This document shows positions 1-8,480 of a stretch of 64,000 nucleotides of DNA, in pieces. The stretch's first letter is position 1. Every line of letters starts with the position of its first letter. A program made the position numbers and the translations under genes. A model generated the notes under the pieces. It ran no database searches and was not told where the DNA came from. It saw only the letters and a list, made by a program, of their open reading frames with translations. Source of the stretch: Sphingomonas sp. SORGH_AS_0950 (GTDB lineage: Bacteria > Pseudomonadota > Alphaproteobacteria > Sphingomonadales > Sphingomonadaceae); contig NZ_JAUTAE010000001.1 of the NCBI RefSeq assembly GCF_030818415.1, positions 1,800,501 to 1,864,500 on the forward strand, given 5' to 3'.

Positions 1-1416
1 CGAGGTCTGGATACGCTCCTTCACATCCTTAGCGGCGTCGGCCGAACGCTGGGCGAGCGCGCGCACCTCGCTGGCGACGACGGCAAAGCCCTTGCCCGCA
101 TCGCCCGCGCGCGCCGCCTCCACCCCGGCGTTCAGCGCCAGCAGGTTCGTCTGGAACGCGATGCCGTCGATGACCGTGATGATCTCGGAAATCTCGCCCG
201 AGGAGCGTTCGATCGCCCCCATGGCATCGACCGCGCGGCGGACGACCTTGCCCGATTCCTGCGTGTCGCGGTGCGCGGCGGTGACCGCCGCGTTGACGCG
301 CGTCGCACCACCGGCCGTCTCGCGGACCCCGGTGGTGATCTCGTCCATCGCCGCCGCCGTCTCCTCCAGGCTGGCCGCCTGCTGCTCGGTACGCTGCGAC
401 AGGTCGTCGGACGCCGAGCGGACCTCCGTCGCCCCCGTCCTGACATGGCCCGCCGACGCCGCGACGCGCGACAGGGTCTGGGTCAGCCGCTCCATCGTCG
501 CGTCGAAGGACAGGGCCAGCCCGCGATATTCCACCGGCAGCGTGTTCCCGATCCGGTGCGTCATATTGCCTTCGCCCAGCTGGTCGAGCGCGCAGGCCAG
601 TTCGCGCACCACAATTTCCTGCTTGTCGGCGTTGCTCCGCTCCGCCTGCGCGGCGACGCGGAACACCTCGACCGCCGAGACCATGGTGCCGATCTCGTCG
701 GTGCGCTCGCCCCCGTCGAGTGCCAGCGCCAGGTCGCCGCCCGCCATCCGGCGCATCGCATCGGCGGTCGCCCCGACCGGCCCCAGCACGCCGCGCATGA
801 GATAGACCAGCCCGCCCGCCAGCAACGCGGCGATGACCAGGCCAAGCGCCACCAGGATCGCGATCGTGCTGTGCAGCGACGTCAGGCTGGCATCGGTCAC
901 GCGCCCTTGTGCCCGGGTAACGGACGCGACCAGCGTGTCGATGTCGCGGCGATGCGCGGCATAGGCCTGGGTCAGCCGGGCATAGCTCGTCTCGGCCGCA
1001 GTGCGGTCGCCGCGCTGGATGGCGGGGATCGTCACATCGTCCAGCTCGGTCCAGAAGCGGTCGGCGTGACGTGCCGCCTGGTCGACGAGCAACGGCTTCA
1101 GCCCGTCGCCGATCGCCGACTGCTGCCAGCGCGCGATGCTCGCCCGGAAATCCTTCTCCAGCATGGCCAGCGCGGCCCGGCGCCGGGGCAGCGTTTCCGG
1201 ATGCTGGACGAGCAGCGTCGCCTCCAGATAGGGCTCGATGATATAGGCGGGCGGCGGCAGGATATCCGCCTGGAGATCGCTGATCTCCTGATTGGCGTCG
1301 GCCAGGGGGCCACCGATCCGGATGCGGTCGATCTCGAACCCGGTCACAACCCCGCCCAGCAGCAGCATGGCCATTATGGACAGGCCGCCCACTCGACACT
1401 TTTCTATGATATTCAA
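1..1416 (-). CDS. methyl-accepting chemotaxis protein (3' end outside window)
   Basis: Transmembrane chemoreceptor that would signal to CheA/CheW. The 472 visible residues show a first membrane segment at about 12-28, a periplasmic four-helix-type sensor region to about 180, a second membrane segment at about 184-205, a HAMP linker, and a long coiled coil. Near residues 410-430 is the conserved hairpin tip ([18 protein letters not shown]). The gene runs off the left edge, so the C-terminus is not seen. I chose a TTG start because GAGGAG lies 8 bases upstream and the first membrane helix follows at once; the next in-frame ATG is 14 codons later, inside that helix. The ligand cannot be inferred. 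Confidence 0.93.
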   Translation of the reverse strand, partial: MNIIEKCRVGGLSIMAMLLLGGVVTGFEIDRIRIGGPLADANQEISDLQADILPPPAYIIEPYLEATLLVQHPETLPRRRAALAMLEKDFRASIARWQQSAIGDGLKPLLVDQAARHADRFWTELDDVTIPAIQRGDRTAAETSYARLTQAYAAHRRDIDTLVASVTRAQGRVTDASLTSLHSTIAILVALGLVIAALLAGGLVYLMRGVLGPVGATADAMRRMAGGDLALALDGGERTDEIGTMVSAVEVFRVAAQAERSNADKQEIVVRELACALDQLGEGNMTHRIGNTLPVEYRGLALSFDATMERLTQTLSRVAASAGHVRTGATEVRSASDDLSQRTEQQAASLEETAAAMDEITTGVRETAGGATRVNAAVTAAHRDTQESGKVVRRAVDAMGAIERSSGEISEIITVIDGIAFQTNLLALNAGVEAARAGDAGKGFAVVASEVRALAQRSADAAKDVKERIQTS

Positions 1417-1525
1417 GAGATTGGCTCCTCACCCTTTCTCCTGATACCAATCAAAACTTAAGATATGTTGTTTCGGCGGTTCAACGACTGCTCATTCCGG
1501 GCAATTCCGACGGACCGTCTTTTCC

Positions 1526-2155
1526 TCAGACCGGGGCCGCGTCGGCGCCCGCGCCGTAATGATGCCAGGTGAAGATCGCCAAGGCGCTGCGATGGGGGCG
1601 AAACGCCTCCGCCAGAGCGCGCACCTGCTTTTCCGAGGGCCGCGTGTCGTGGCCCAGGATCCGGCCCATCTCGATCTGCACCGCCAGATCCCCGGCGGGC
1701 CAGATATCGGTCCGCCCCTCGGCGAACAGCAGATAGACCTCCGCCGACCAGCGGCCGATGCCCTTCACCGCAACCAGTTGCGCGATCGCCTCTTCGTCAT
1801 CCTCGGGCAGATTGGCAAGATCGAGGCGGCCGCTCGTCACCTCTTCGGCCAGGCTGCGCAGATAGCCCGCCTTCTGGCGCGAGATGCCCGCGCCCCGCAG
1901 CGCCTCGTCGGTGACGCCGTGCATCCGGGTCGGATCGGTCGCGTCGCCCAGCAATTCGTGCAGCCGCCGCCAATGCGCATCCGCCGAGGCGACCGAGACC
2001 TGCTGGCCCAATATGGTGCGGACCAGCGTGGCATAGCCGCGCGCGCGGATACGCGGCTCGGGATAGCCGATGCGCGCCACGGCCGCGGCGATGGCGGGCT
2101 CGGCGGCGGCCAGCGCGTCGAGACTTTCGCGAATCTGTTCGGCGCTCAGCCCCAT
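1526..2155 (-). CDS. DNA-3-methyladenine glycosylase II-type (HhH-GPD) protein
   Basis: Base-excision repair glycosylase expected to remove alkylated purines. The 209-residue protein is the catalytic HhH-GPD core alone, without the N-terminal domain of E. coli AlkA. Visible motifs are the LGQQVS segment (about 49-54), the helix-hairpin-helix KGIGRWSAE (131-139), and PAGDLA containing the catalytic Asp at about 156. It lacks the Cys cluster of the Nth/MutY branch, so an AlkA-like role is most likely. It stands alone and diverges from the ferredoxin gene across about 70 bases. Confidence 0.93.
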   Translation of the reverse strand: MGLSAEQIRESLDALAAAEPAIAAAVARIGYPEPRIRARGYATLVRTILGQQVSVASADAHWRRLHELLGDATDPTRMHGVTDEALRGAGISRQKAGYLRSLAEEVTSGRLDLANLPEDDEEAIAQLVAVKGIGRWSAEVYLLFAEGRTDIWPAGDLAVQIEMGRILGHDTRPSEKQVRALAEAFRPHRSALAIFTWHHYGAGADAAPV

Positions 2156-2224
2156 GATGCTTGATCCGCGCGTTCAGGCCCGGCAGAGGCGCTTTCGACA
2201 TCAGGGCCGACAAGGAGAATGGAC

Positions 2225-2542
2225 ATGCCCAAGCTTATCGTCGTGACCCGCGACGGGGAAGAACGCGAAATCGACGGCGAGGCCGGTCTGTCGGTGATGG
2301 AAGTCATCCGCGATGCAGGCGTCGACGAATTGCTGGCGCTGTGCGGCGGGTGCTGCTCGTGCGCGACCTGCCATGTCCATGTCGATCCCGAATTCGCCGG
2401 CACGCTGCCCGCGATCGGACCGGACGAGGACGATCTGCTCGATTCGACCAGCGAGCGCGACGCCACCTCGCGGCTGTCGTGCCAGCTGCCCTTCGGCGAA
2501 GCGCAGGACGGGATGCGGGTGCGGATCGCGGCGGAGGACTGA
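2225..2542 (+). CDS. 2Fe-2S ferredoxin, adrenodoxin type
   Basis: Small electron carrier of 105 residues. The cluster ligands fit the vertebrate/Isc-type pattern: Cys40, Cys46 (C-x5-C), Cys49 (x2-C) and Cys86 in RLSCQLP. Two extra cysteines (43, 44) sit in the binding loop. An ATG two codons upstream lies only one base after the AAGGAG Shine-Dalgarno, so I prefer the second ATG, which has a 7-base spacing. Such ferredoxins serve cytochrome P450s, Rieske oxygenases or Fe-S assembly. No partner gene is adjacent, so the role is unassigned. A strong intrinsic terminator follows. Confidence 0.95.
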   Translation: MPKLIVVTRDGEEREIDGEAGLSVMEVIRDAGVDELLALCGGCCSCATCHVHVDPEFAGTLPAIGPDEDDLLDSTSERDATSRLSCQLPFGEAQDGMRVRIAAED

Positions 2543-2567
2543 CGGCGCATGGCGCGTGAACGTCGAG

Positions 2568-2593
2568 GGCGGGGTTTCGGCCCCGCCTTTTTT
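2568..2593 (+). terminator. intrinsic terminator of the ferredoxin gene
   Basis: A 7-base-pair GGCGGGG/CCCCGCC stem with a 6-base loop is followed directly by six T residues, 25 bases after the ferredoxin stop codon. Confidence 0.9.
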
Positions 2594-2741
2594 GTTCGCG
2601 GAGGCGCGGAGGCGCGGAGATGATGGGTTGGGCCGCGAGGCCATTCCATCCCCTCAGGCCGTCGCAAAGTCTGCCGGTCGTGATGGCGGGCTTCGATCAC
2701 CCGGAGCCGGACATCTCCGCGCCTCCGCGTCTCCGCGTGAA
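2594..2741. repeat. inverted-repeat element with GCGGAGGCGCGGAG arms
   Basis: Two arms of about 30 bases, near 2595-2624 and 2711-2741, are imperfect inverted copies rich in CGCGGAGG units, around an 86-base core without a convincing ORF. The arms resemble those of the larger element at 18900-19114, so this is probably a dispersed non-coding palindromic element. Confidence 0.7.
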
Positions 2742-2748
2742 ACCCGTG

Positions 2749-2834
2749 GCCTTCGACTTCGCTCAGGCTGAACGGAGTTTGGGGATCATAGCCACCCATA
2801 CCAACATCCGTTCAGCCTGAGCGCAGTCGAAGGC
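2749..2834. repeat. paired inverted REP-like repeats (TTCGACTTCGCTCAGG family)
   Basis: A 27-base copy at 2749-2775 and an inverted copy with one mismatch at 2808-2834 form a potential long hairpin. The same unit occurs at 22604-22630, 23086-23112, 43031-43057 and 43079-43105. It lies between the convergent ends of the ferredoxin and rlmB genes. Confidence 0.8.
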
Positions 2835-2909
2835 CACGCTCCGCCGTCGACAACGATCCGCTCCGCGCGCAAAAAAAGGCGGCAGGACCAGACCCGCCGC
2901 CCCAAGACA

Positions 2910-3653
2910 TCACCGTGCCGCCACCGCATAGAGGGCGATCGCCGCCGCGTTGGAGACGTTCAGGCTCTCCACCTTCGGGCTGATCGGCAGCTTGGCGAGC
3001 TCGTCGCAATGCGCCTCGGTATTCTGGCGCATCCCCTCGCCCTCGGCGCCCAGCACGATGCAGATGCGCTGCGTGCCCATCGCCTCGGCCAGCGTCTGGT
3101 TCGCATGGCCGGTCAGGCCGATCCGCCAGAAGCCCGCCTCCGCGATCTCCTCCAGCGCGCGGGCGAGGTTGACGACGCGAATCCACGGCACCGTCTCCAG
3201 CGCGCCGCTGGCCGAGCGCGCGACCGTGCCCGATTCGGGCGGCGCGTGCCGGTCCTGGGTCACGATCCCCAGCGCGTCGAACGCGGCGGCCGAGCGCAGG
3301 ATCGCGCCGACATTGTGCGGATCGGTCACCTGGTCGAGCACGACCAGCGGCCGCCGGTCGTCCTGCCCTTCGTGAAGCAGATCGCCCAGCCACATATCTT
3401 CCAGCGGATCGACCTCCGCCACCAGGCCCTGGTGCGGCGCGTCGGCGGGGACCAGGCGGCCCAGATCGGCCACATCGGCATAGGTGATCGGCACCACCGG
3501 CGGCAGGTCGAGCGCGGCCAGCGCCTCGCGCGTGCCCCAGATCTTGCGCACGGTGCGGTTGGGGTTGGCGAGCGCCGCCGTCACCGCATGTCGCCCCCAG
3601 AAGCGCGGGCGGTTGGAAGAAGCCTGGCTGGGGCGATGTCCTCGGCGTGCCAT
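2910..3653 (-). CDS. rlmB: 23S rRNA (guanosine-2'-O-)-methyltransferase RlmB / SpoU family
   Basis: SAM-dependent 2'-O-ribose methyltransferase of the knotted SPOUT class, acting on 23S rRNA. The 247-residue protein has an N-terminal substrate-binding domain beginning PRFWGRHAV and a C-terminal SpoU domain. The three SpoU motifs are visible: NVGAILRSAAAF, VLGAEGEGM and SLNVSNAAAI, the last forming the SAM-binding knot. The ATG overlaps the upstream peptidase stop by one base (TGATG), which implies translational coupling. RlmB is the best fit by length and motifs; a tRNA target (TrmH) cannot be excluded. Confidence 0.93.
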   Translation of the reverse strand: MARRGHRPSQASSNRPRFWGRHAVTAALANPNRTVRKIWGTREALAALDLPPVVPITYADVADLGRLVPADAPHQGLVAEVDPLEDMWLGDLLHEGQDDRRPLVVLDQVTDPHNVGAILRSAAAFDALGIVTQDRHAPPESGTVARSASGALETVPWIRVVNLARALEEIAEAGFWRIGLTGHANQTLAEAMGTQRICIVLGAEGEGMRQNTEAHCDELAKLPISPKVESLNVSNAAAIALYAVAAR

Positions 3654-5263
3654 CAGTCGTCGGTATCCGTATATGCAAAGGGGTTGGTCGATGCCGGTTC
3701 GGTCGGCACCGGCGGACGCGGCAACGCCTTGTCCGCATTCGCCGCCGCGAGCAAGACCCCCGCGAGCACGACCGAGGCCTGGCGCATGTCCTCCCCCTTC
3801 AAATGATCGAAGGTGTCGGCCGAGCTGTGATGGATACGGCTGCCATAGTCGAGCGGGTCCTGGATGAACTGGAAACCCTGTACGCCGACCGCCTGCATGA
3901 AGACATGGTCGGTGCCTCCCGTCGTCCGCTGGACGACATTGCCCGCCCCCATCGAGGCATAGGGCGACAGCCATTCCCTCAGCATCGGCACCGCCGCCGG
4001 ATTGTTCTCGGCATAGAGCCCGCGCAGCTTGCCCGAGCCGTTGTCGATGTTGAAATAGGCCGCCAGATCACCGTAACCCGGCTTGGGCGTGATCGGCCAG
4101 CGATTGGTCCAGCCATAATAGCGCTTCAGGCCCGTCTGCGGCGCATCGCCCGGCCGCCCGCGCGTCGCCAGATGCTGCTCGACATAGGCCATCGAACCGA
4201 GAATCCCCTGCTCCTCGCCCGACCAGAGCGCGAAGCGGATGGTCCGCCGGGGCCGCTGTCCCGTGGCGGCCAGGATGCGCGCGGCCTCCATCACCATCGC
4301 GCTGCCCGCCGCATTGTCCGCCGCGCCGTCGCCTGCGACCCAGCTGTCGAGATGCGCGCCCGCCATCACATAGCCCGCCTTGGGATCGGTGCCGGGGATT
4401 TCGGCGATGATGTTATAGGCGTTCTCGTCGCTGTCGTCGTACCGCACGTCGCTCAGCACCTCGATGGTGGGCGCGGGGCCGACCTTGGCGAGCCGTGCGA
4501 GGCGGCGATAATCCTCGGCGGCCAGCTCGATCCCCGGCACCGCGGGCGTCTCGCCGCGTCCGAACAGATAGCCCTCGCCATGGAGCAGCTTGCCGTCGCG
4601 ATAGCTCTGCGTGACATAGGCGACCGCGCCCTCGGCCTTCAGAAAGGCGTCGAGCTTCTGCGCGAAGTCGAGCCGCTTCATCCGGCGATCGGCGCTTTCG
4701 GGATCATGCTCGGGCTGGACGTAGAGGTCGAGCTTGGCGATGTCCTCGCCCGACAGGCGGCGGAAGGGCGCGGTGCCGGGTTCGTCGCCGGTGCCGGGCA
4801 GCGACACCATCACGATCTTGCCGCGCAACTGGCCGCGCCACTTGTCGAAGTCGCGTTCACGCTTCATCGGCGCGACGATCACCGGCGCTGTCACCGCGCC
4901 GTTGGTGGCGGGGGTCCAGGCGATGGGGATCGCGGTCAGCTGCAACGGGCGGGGCGAGACCATCCGCACGCTCGCCCGCTCGATCGACCAGCCGCGCCCG
5001 AAGACGAAACCTTCCTTATGGACGTTCTTCAGTCCCCATTTGGCGAATTGCCCGGCGGTCCAGGCTTCGGCGGTGCGCATCGCGGGGCTGTTGGTCATGC
5101 GCGGGCCGATCACGTCGGTCAGATGCTGGGCGGTCTGCATCGCCTGGCTGTGATTCATGCCCTCGTCGATGATCCGGTTGGCGGCGGCACGATCCTGGGC
5201 GGAGGCGGCGGTGACGGGCAACAGGGCGGCCGCCGCGACGGCGGCGAGCAGGGAAACGCGCAT
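3653..5263 (-). CDS. M28 family zinc metallopeptidase, secreted
   Basis: Exported aminopeptidase/carboxypeptidase-type enzyme of 536 residues. A cleavable signal peptide (about 1-22, ending ASAQ) is followed by a PA-like insert and the M28 catalytic domain. Zinc-site motifs are AHLDSW and GDGAADNAAGS (about 300-320), the catalytic Glu in SGEEQG (about 349), and a C-terminal HHSSADTFD (about 478). All ligands appear present. Substrate is unknown; the relatives are periplasmic peptidases. It is the first gene of a two-gene unit with rlmB, which is probably a positional rather than a functional link. Confidence 0.93.
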   Translation of the reverse strand: MRVSLLAAVAAAALLPVTAASAQDRAAANRIIDEGMNHSQAMQTAQHLTDVIGPRMTNSPAMRTAEAWTAGQFAKWGLKNVHKEGFVFGRGWSIERASVRMVSPRPLQLTAIPIAWTPATNGAVTAPVIVAPMKRERDFDKWRGQLRGKIVMVSLPGTGDEPGTAPFRRLSGEDIAKLDLYVQPEHDPESADRRMKRLDFAQKLDAFLKAEGAVAYVTQSYRDGKLLHGEGYLFGRGETPAVPGIELAAEDYRRLARLAKVGPAPTIEVLSDVRYDDSDENAYNIIAEIPGTDPKAGYVMAGAHLDSWVAGDGAADNAAGSAMVMEAARILAATGQRPRRTIRFALWSGEEQGILGSMAYVEQHLATRGRPGDAPQTGLKRYYGWTNRWPITPKPGYGDLAAYFNIDNGSGKLRGLYAENNPAAVPMLREWLSPYASMGAGNVVQRTTGGTDHVFMQAVGVQGFQFIQDPLDYGSRIHHSSADTFDHLKGEDMRQASVVLAGVLLAAANADKALPRPPVPTEPASTNPFAYTDTDD

Positions 5264-5371
5264 CGAAATGAAAACCCCCAGGTAACTGATATGGGACAGA
5301 GGCTATGTCCCGGTCCCGGGCGATGCAAGCGAGTGATCGCACATTCCGGCCAAAAAACCCGCAAAACGGCG

Positions 5372-5400
5372 TTGACAGCCGTGCTTTGCTTCGGCATTTG
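5372..5400 (+). promoter_or_regulatory. candidate sigma-70 promoter for the tRNA pair
   Basis: A consensus TTGACA -35 box is followed after 17 bases by CATTTG, a weak -10. It sits 31 bases upstream of tRNA-Tyr, the expected distance for a short 5' leader. The -35 match is strong and the -10 is poor. Confidence 0.4.
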
Positions 5401-5430
5401 GCGCGCCTCGCTCCGATGGAGTGACACCCC

Positions 5431-5516
5431 GGAAGGGTGGCCGAGTGGTTAAAGGCAGCAGACTGTAAATCTGCCCGCGTGAGCGTACACTGGTTCGAAT
5501 CCAGTCCCTTCCACCA
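5431..5516 (+). tRNA. tRNA-Tyr (GTA anticodon)
   Basis: A full cloverleaf can be drawn. The acceptor GGAAGGG pairs with CCCTTCC, the anticodon loop is CTGTAAA, and a long class II variable arm precedes the TTCGAAT T-loop. The 3' CCA is encoded. The long variable arm together with GTA identifies tyrosine. Confidence 0.98.
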
Positions 5517-5558
5517 TCCCCGCCGATCGGCTAGGGTCGATAGCGGCGCTGGATCCGA

Positions 5559-5632
5559 GCGGGTATAGCACAATGGTAGTGCAGCAGCCTTCCAAGCTGA
5601 ATACACGGGTTCGATTCCCGTTACCCGCTCCA
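5559..5632 (+). tRNA. tRNA-Gly (TCC anticodon)
   Basis: The acceptor GCGGGTA pairs with TACCCGC, with discriminator T and an encoded CCA. The anticodon stem CAGC/GCTG encloses a loop containing TCC, and the T-loop is TTCGATT. It follows tRNA-Tyr by 42 bases and is probably co-transcribed. Confidence 0.98.
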
Positions 5633-5744
5633 TTCCCCCTCACCGTGCATCAGCCTGCGAAGCCGAATAATTTGCCGTTCGCTGCTTGACGTTGACGTAA
5701 AGGGCCGTCACTCCGCCCGTTCACCGGACGAGAGGATTTGCGCC

Positions 5745-6053
5745 ATGGCATCGGTCAATTTCGACATCCCCCACGAACTGGGCCATGCCGAGGCGCGCCG
5801 CCGGATCGAACAGGGCCTGCCCAAGCTGGAATCCAAGATTCCCGGCGGCGGACAGGTTTCCTCGGAATGGATCGCCGACGACCGGCTGATGCTGACCATC
5901 ATCGCGATGGGACAGACGGTGAAGGCCGACATGGCGGTCGCCGACCGTGCGATCACCGGCACCGTCACGATCCCGATGATGCTGTCGATGATGGCGGGCC
6001 CGATCGGCGAGTTCGTGAAGACCAGCGCCGAAAAGATGCTGGCCAAGGGCTGA
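5745..6053 (+). CDS. polyhydroxyalkanoic acid system family protein
   Basis: A 102-residue soluble protein matching the PHA_gran_rgn type: a start rich in HELGHAEARRRIEQGLPKLE, a middle beta-rich segment, and a C-terminal amphipathic helix (GPIGEFVKTSAEKMLAKG). The family is often found near polyhydroxyalkanoate genes and is thought to act at granules, but no phaC or phasin is present here, so the role is inferred from sequence alone. GAGAGG provides the ribosome site 8 bases before the ATG. Confidence 0.85.
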   Translation: MASVNFDIPHELGHAEARRRIEQGLPKLESKIPGGGQVSSEWIADDRLMLTIIAMGQTVKADMAVADRAITGTVTIPMMLSMMAGPIGEFVKTSAEKMLAKG

Positions 6054-6156
6054 TCGCCCGAAAGGTTCCTCCGCGAATTCGGTGACGGCCAGCCCCGTGG
6101 CGGGGCAGCACTTCCCCCTTGCCCGACCGCGCACGACACGCCACCATTTCGCGGAC

Positions 6157-6609
6157 ATGCCTACCCTTCCCGCCGTCGCCACCATCGCCCAGACCATCCA
6201 GCTGTCGCTGGCCCCCGTCTTCCTGCTCGCCGCCATCGGACAGTTGCTGAACGTGCTGGCGGGGCGGCTGGCGCGGGTGATCGACCGGGCGCGCGGGCTG
6301 GAGATGATGATCCACAAGATCGATCACGGCCCCGACCTGCTGCGCCACAAATGGGAGTTGCGGCTGCTCGACCGGCGCATGTCGATCATCAACGCCGCGC
6401 TGTTCCTGGCGGTGTCGAGCGCGGTCATGGCCTGCATCGTGATCGCGGTGCTGTTCATCGCCAATCTCGGCAAATTCCATATCGGCACCTGGATCGCGCT
6501 GGCCTTCATCCTGTCGGTCAGCCTGCTGACGCTGTGCCTGATCGCCTTCATGGTCGAGGTGCGCATCTCGCTGCGCGCGATCCATGTCCGCAAGGAGATA
6601 CTGGATTGA
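6157..6609 (+). CDS. DUF2721 family membrane protein
   Basis: A 150-residue inner-membrane protein of unknown function. A hydrophobic N-terminal helix (about 8-35) contains the family-typical APVFLLAAIGQLLNVLAGR stretch. A charged loop (RLLDRRMSIIN) follows, then two more membrane segments (about 90-140). An upstream in-frame start would add 25 residues of low-complexity leader, so the ATG adjoining MPTLPAVATIAQ is preferred. The stop overlaps the TTG start of the next gene, suggesting coupled translation. Confidence 0.85.
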   Translation: MPTLPAVATIAQTIQLSLAPVFLLAAIGQLLNVLAGRLARVIDRARGLEMMIHKIDHGPDLLRHKWELRLLDRRMSIINAALFLAVSSAVMACIVIAVLFIANLGKFHIGTWIALAFILSVSLLTLCLIAFMVEVRISLRAIHVRKEILD

Positions 6610-6998
6610 TCGCCGAGCGTCGCGCGCTGCAGGCGGTGGTCGCGATCGCCTGTCTGGTGCCGCTGTCGATCGGGGGGATCAGCGTCGTCAGGGGCCCCGG
6701 CTGGCTGGGCCATGCGCCGTCGATCCCGACCGATCTCGACAGCCAGTTCCGCTATGTCTCGGGCATCTTCCTGGGCCTGGGGCTCGCCTTCGTCACCTGC
6801 GTCCCCGCGATCGAGCGCAAGGGCGCACGCTTCCGCCTGCTGGGCGCGCTGGTGATCGCGGGCGGCATGGCGCGGGGACTGTCCTGGGCGATGGTCGGCG
6901 CGCCCTCGACCGGCCATCGTCTGGGGCTGGCGATGGAACTGGGCGTCGTCCCGCTCCTGATGCTGTGGCAGGCCCGCATCGCACGCCGCCGTCGCTGA
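6606..6998 (+). CDS. DUF4345-like small membrane protein
   Basis: A 130-residue protein with about four hydrophobic segments, resembling DUF4345 proteins. The TTG start is chosen because AAGGAG lies 8 bases upstream and TTG overlaps the preceding TGA stop (TTGA); there is no nearby ATG in frame. Function is unknown. The overlap with the DUF2721 gene suggests the two proteins are made together. Confidence 0.8.
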   Translation: MIAERRALQAVVAIACLVPLSIGGISVVRGPGWLGHAPSIPTDLDSQFRYVSGIFLGLGLAFVTCVPAIERKGARFRLLGALVIAGGMARGLSWAMVGAPSTGHRLGLAMELGVVPLLMLWQARIARRRR

Positions 6999-7064
6999 TC
7001 GATCCGCAGCGTCGCGATACGGGCCGGCGGCCGCGCGACGACCGCCCCGTTCCATGCCGACGGG

Positions 7065-8396
7065 TCAAAGCGACGCCATCGCCCCCGGCTTCAGCAGATC
7101 GAGGATCGCCGCCGTCGTCGCCACCGCGCCGGTCACGATCGAGGGCTCGGGCGCGATCCTGAACTGGGGCGAATGGTGCGACGCGATCGCCGGCCCGCCC
7201 GCCTTCGCCGCCGCCAGCGCCTCGGCAGGCGTGCCGCCGACCGACAGATAATAGCCGCGCACCCCGCTGTCCGGCTGGACCAGATAGGCGAAGTCCTCCG
7301 CCCCCATCCCCTTCTGCTCGAACGGCGTGACATGATCCGCTCCGAAGGTCGCCGCCATCACCGCGTTCAGCCTTTTGGCGAGCGCCGCGTCGTTGATCGT
7401 CGTCGGCGTCCCCTCGGTCACGGTCACCACCGGCATCTTGTCCTCGGGCATCCCGTTCATCACGCCCACCCCGCGCGCGACCCGCTTGATACCCGCCAGC
7501 AGCCGCGCCCGCTCCGCCTCGTCATTGGCGCGCACCGTCACCTGGAGCTTCGCCTGGTCGGAGATGATGTTGTGCTTGAGCCCGGCATGGAAGGAGCCCA
7601 CCGTGATGACCCCGGGCTTGAGCGGCTGCTGCTCGCGGCTGATCAGCCCCTGGAGCGCCACGACCAGTTGCGAGGCCATATAGACCGGATCCTTGCCCAT
7701 ATGCGGGCTCGCCCCGTGCGCGCCGATGCCCGGCACCGTGATGTCGACCGAATCGGACGAGCTGTACTGGATCCCCTCCGACGCCGACACGGTGCCCGCC
7801 GCGCGCTCGGCATCGACATGGAAGGCGACCGCGTAATCGGGCTTGGGGAAGCGGCTATAGAGACCGTCCGCCACCATCGCCTTGGCCCCGCCGACGCGTT
7901 CCTCGGCGGGCTGGACGATGAAGACCACCGTGCCCCGCCAGCGGTCCTTCAACGCCGCCAGCCGCCGCGCGGTCGCCACCATCGCGGTGATGTGCGTGTC
8001 ATGGCCGCAGGCGTGCATCACCGGCGCCTCCACTCCGTCCACGCCCACCTGTCGCACGGTCGAGGCATTGGCGAGCCCCGATTTCTCCTCGACCGGCAGC
8101 CCGTCCATGTCGGCGCGCAGCAGCACGACCGGCCCCGCGCCGTTCTTCAACACGCCGACCACGCCGGTCCCGCCGACCTTCTCGGTCACGACCATGCCCG
8201 GCACCGCGCGCAGCTCGGCGGCCATGCGCGCGCCGGTCTTCACCTCGCGAAAGGACAGTTCGGGGTTGCGGTGGAACCAGTCCCAGAGCTTGCCCAGGTC
8301 GCGGTCGTAATCCGCCTTCACCGCGGCGGCATAATCGGGCTCGGCAAGCGCGGGCGCGGCGGTCAGCAGAAGCGCGGCGGCGATGACGTGGTGCAT
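7065..8396 (-). CDS. M20 family amidohydrolase/peptidase, exported
   Basis: A secreted metal-dependent amidohydrolase of 443 residues, of the hippurate hydrolase/aminoacylase type. The signal peptide is residues 1-19 (ALAEPDY junction). Metal-binding motifs are HACGHDTHI, the catalytic Glu pair in [18 protein letters not shown] and a C-terminal GAEDFAYL. The dimerisation insert sits in the middle. AGGGGA lies just upstream of the chosen ATG. Likely substrates are N-acyl amino acids or indole-amide conjugates; the sequence does not decide which. It converges on DUF4345 and diverges from uvrB. Confidence 0.93.
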   Translation of the reverse strand: MHHVIAAALLLTAAPALAEPDYAAAVKADYDRDLGKLWDWFHRNPELSFREVKTGARMAAELRAVPGMVVTEKVGGTGVVGVLKNGAGPVVLLRADMDGLPVEEKSGLANASTVRQVGVDGVEAPVMHACGHDTHITAMVATARRLAALKDRWRGTVVFIVQPAEERVGGAKAMVADGLYSRFPKPDYAVAFHVDAERAAGTVSASEGIQYSSSDSVDITVPGIGAHGASPHMGKDPVYMASQLVVALQGLISREQQPLKPGVITVGSFHAGLKHNIISDQAKLQVTVRANDEAERARLLAGIKRVARGVGVMNGMPEDKMPVVTVTEGTPTTINDAALAKRLNAVMAATFGADHVTPFEQKGMGAEDFAYLVQPDSGVRGYYLSVGGTPAEALAAAKAGGPAIASHHSPQFRIAPEPSIVTGAVATTAAILDLLKPGAMASL

Positions 8397-8480
8397 GGAT
8401 TCCCCTTTTTCACGATTTTGCCCGATGCTAACCCAGATCGACGGGTGACGAAACGGGAACAGATACCCATATTCGCACCC

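Noticed and set aside
8397..8480. LexA-type operator upstream of uvrB
   Set aside because: No pair of GTTC or GAAC half-sites at the 7-base spacing typical of alphaproteobacterial LexA was found in the gap.
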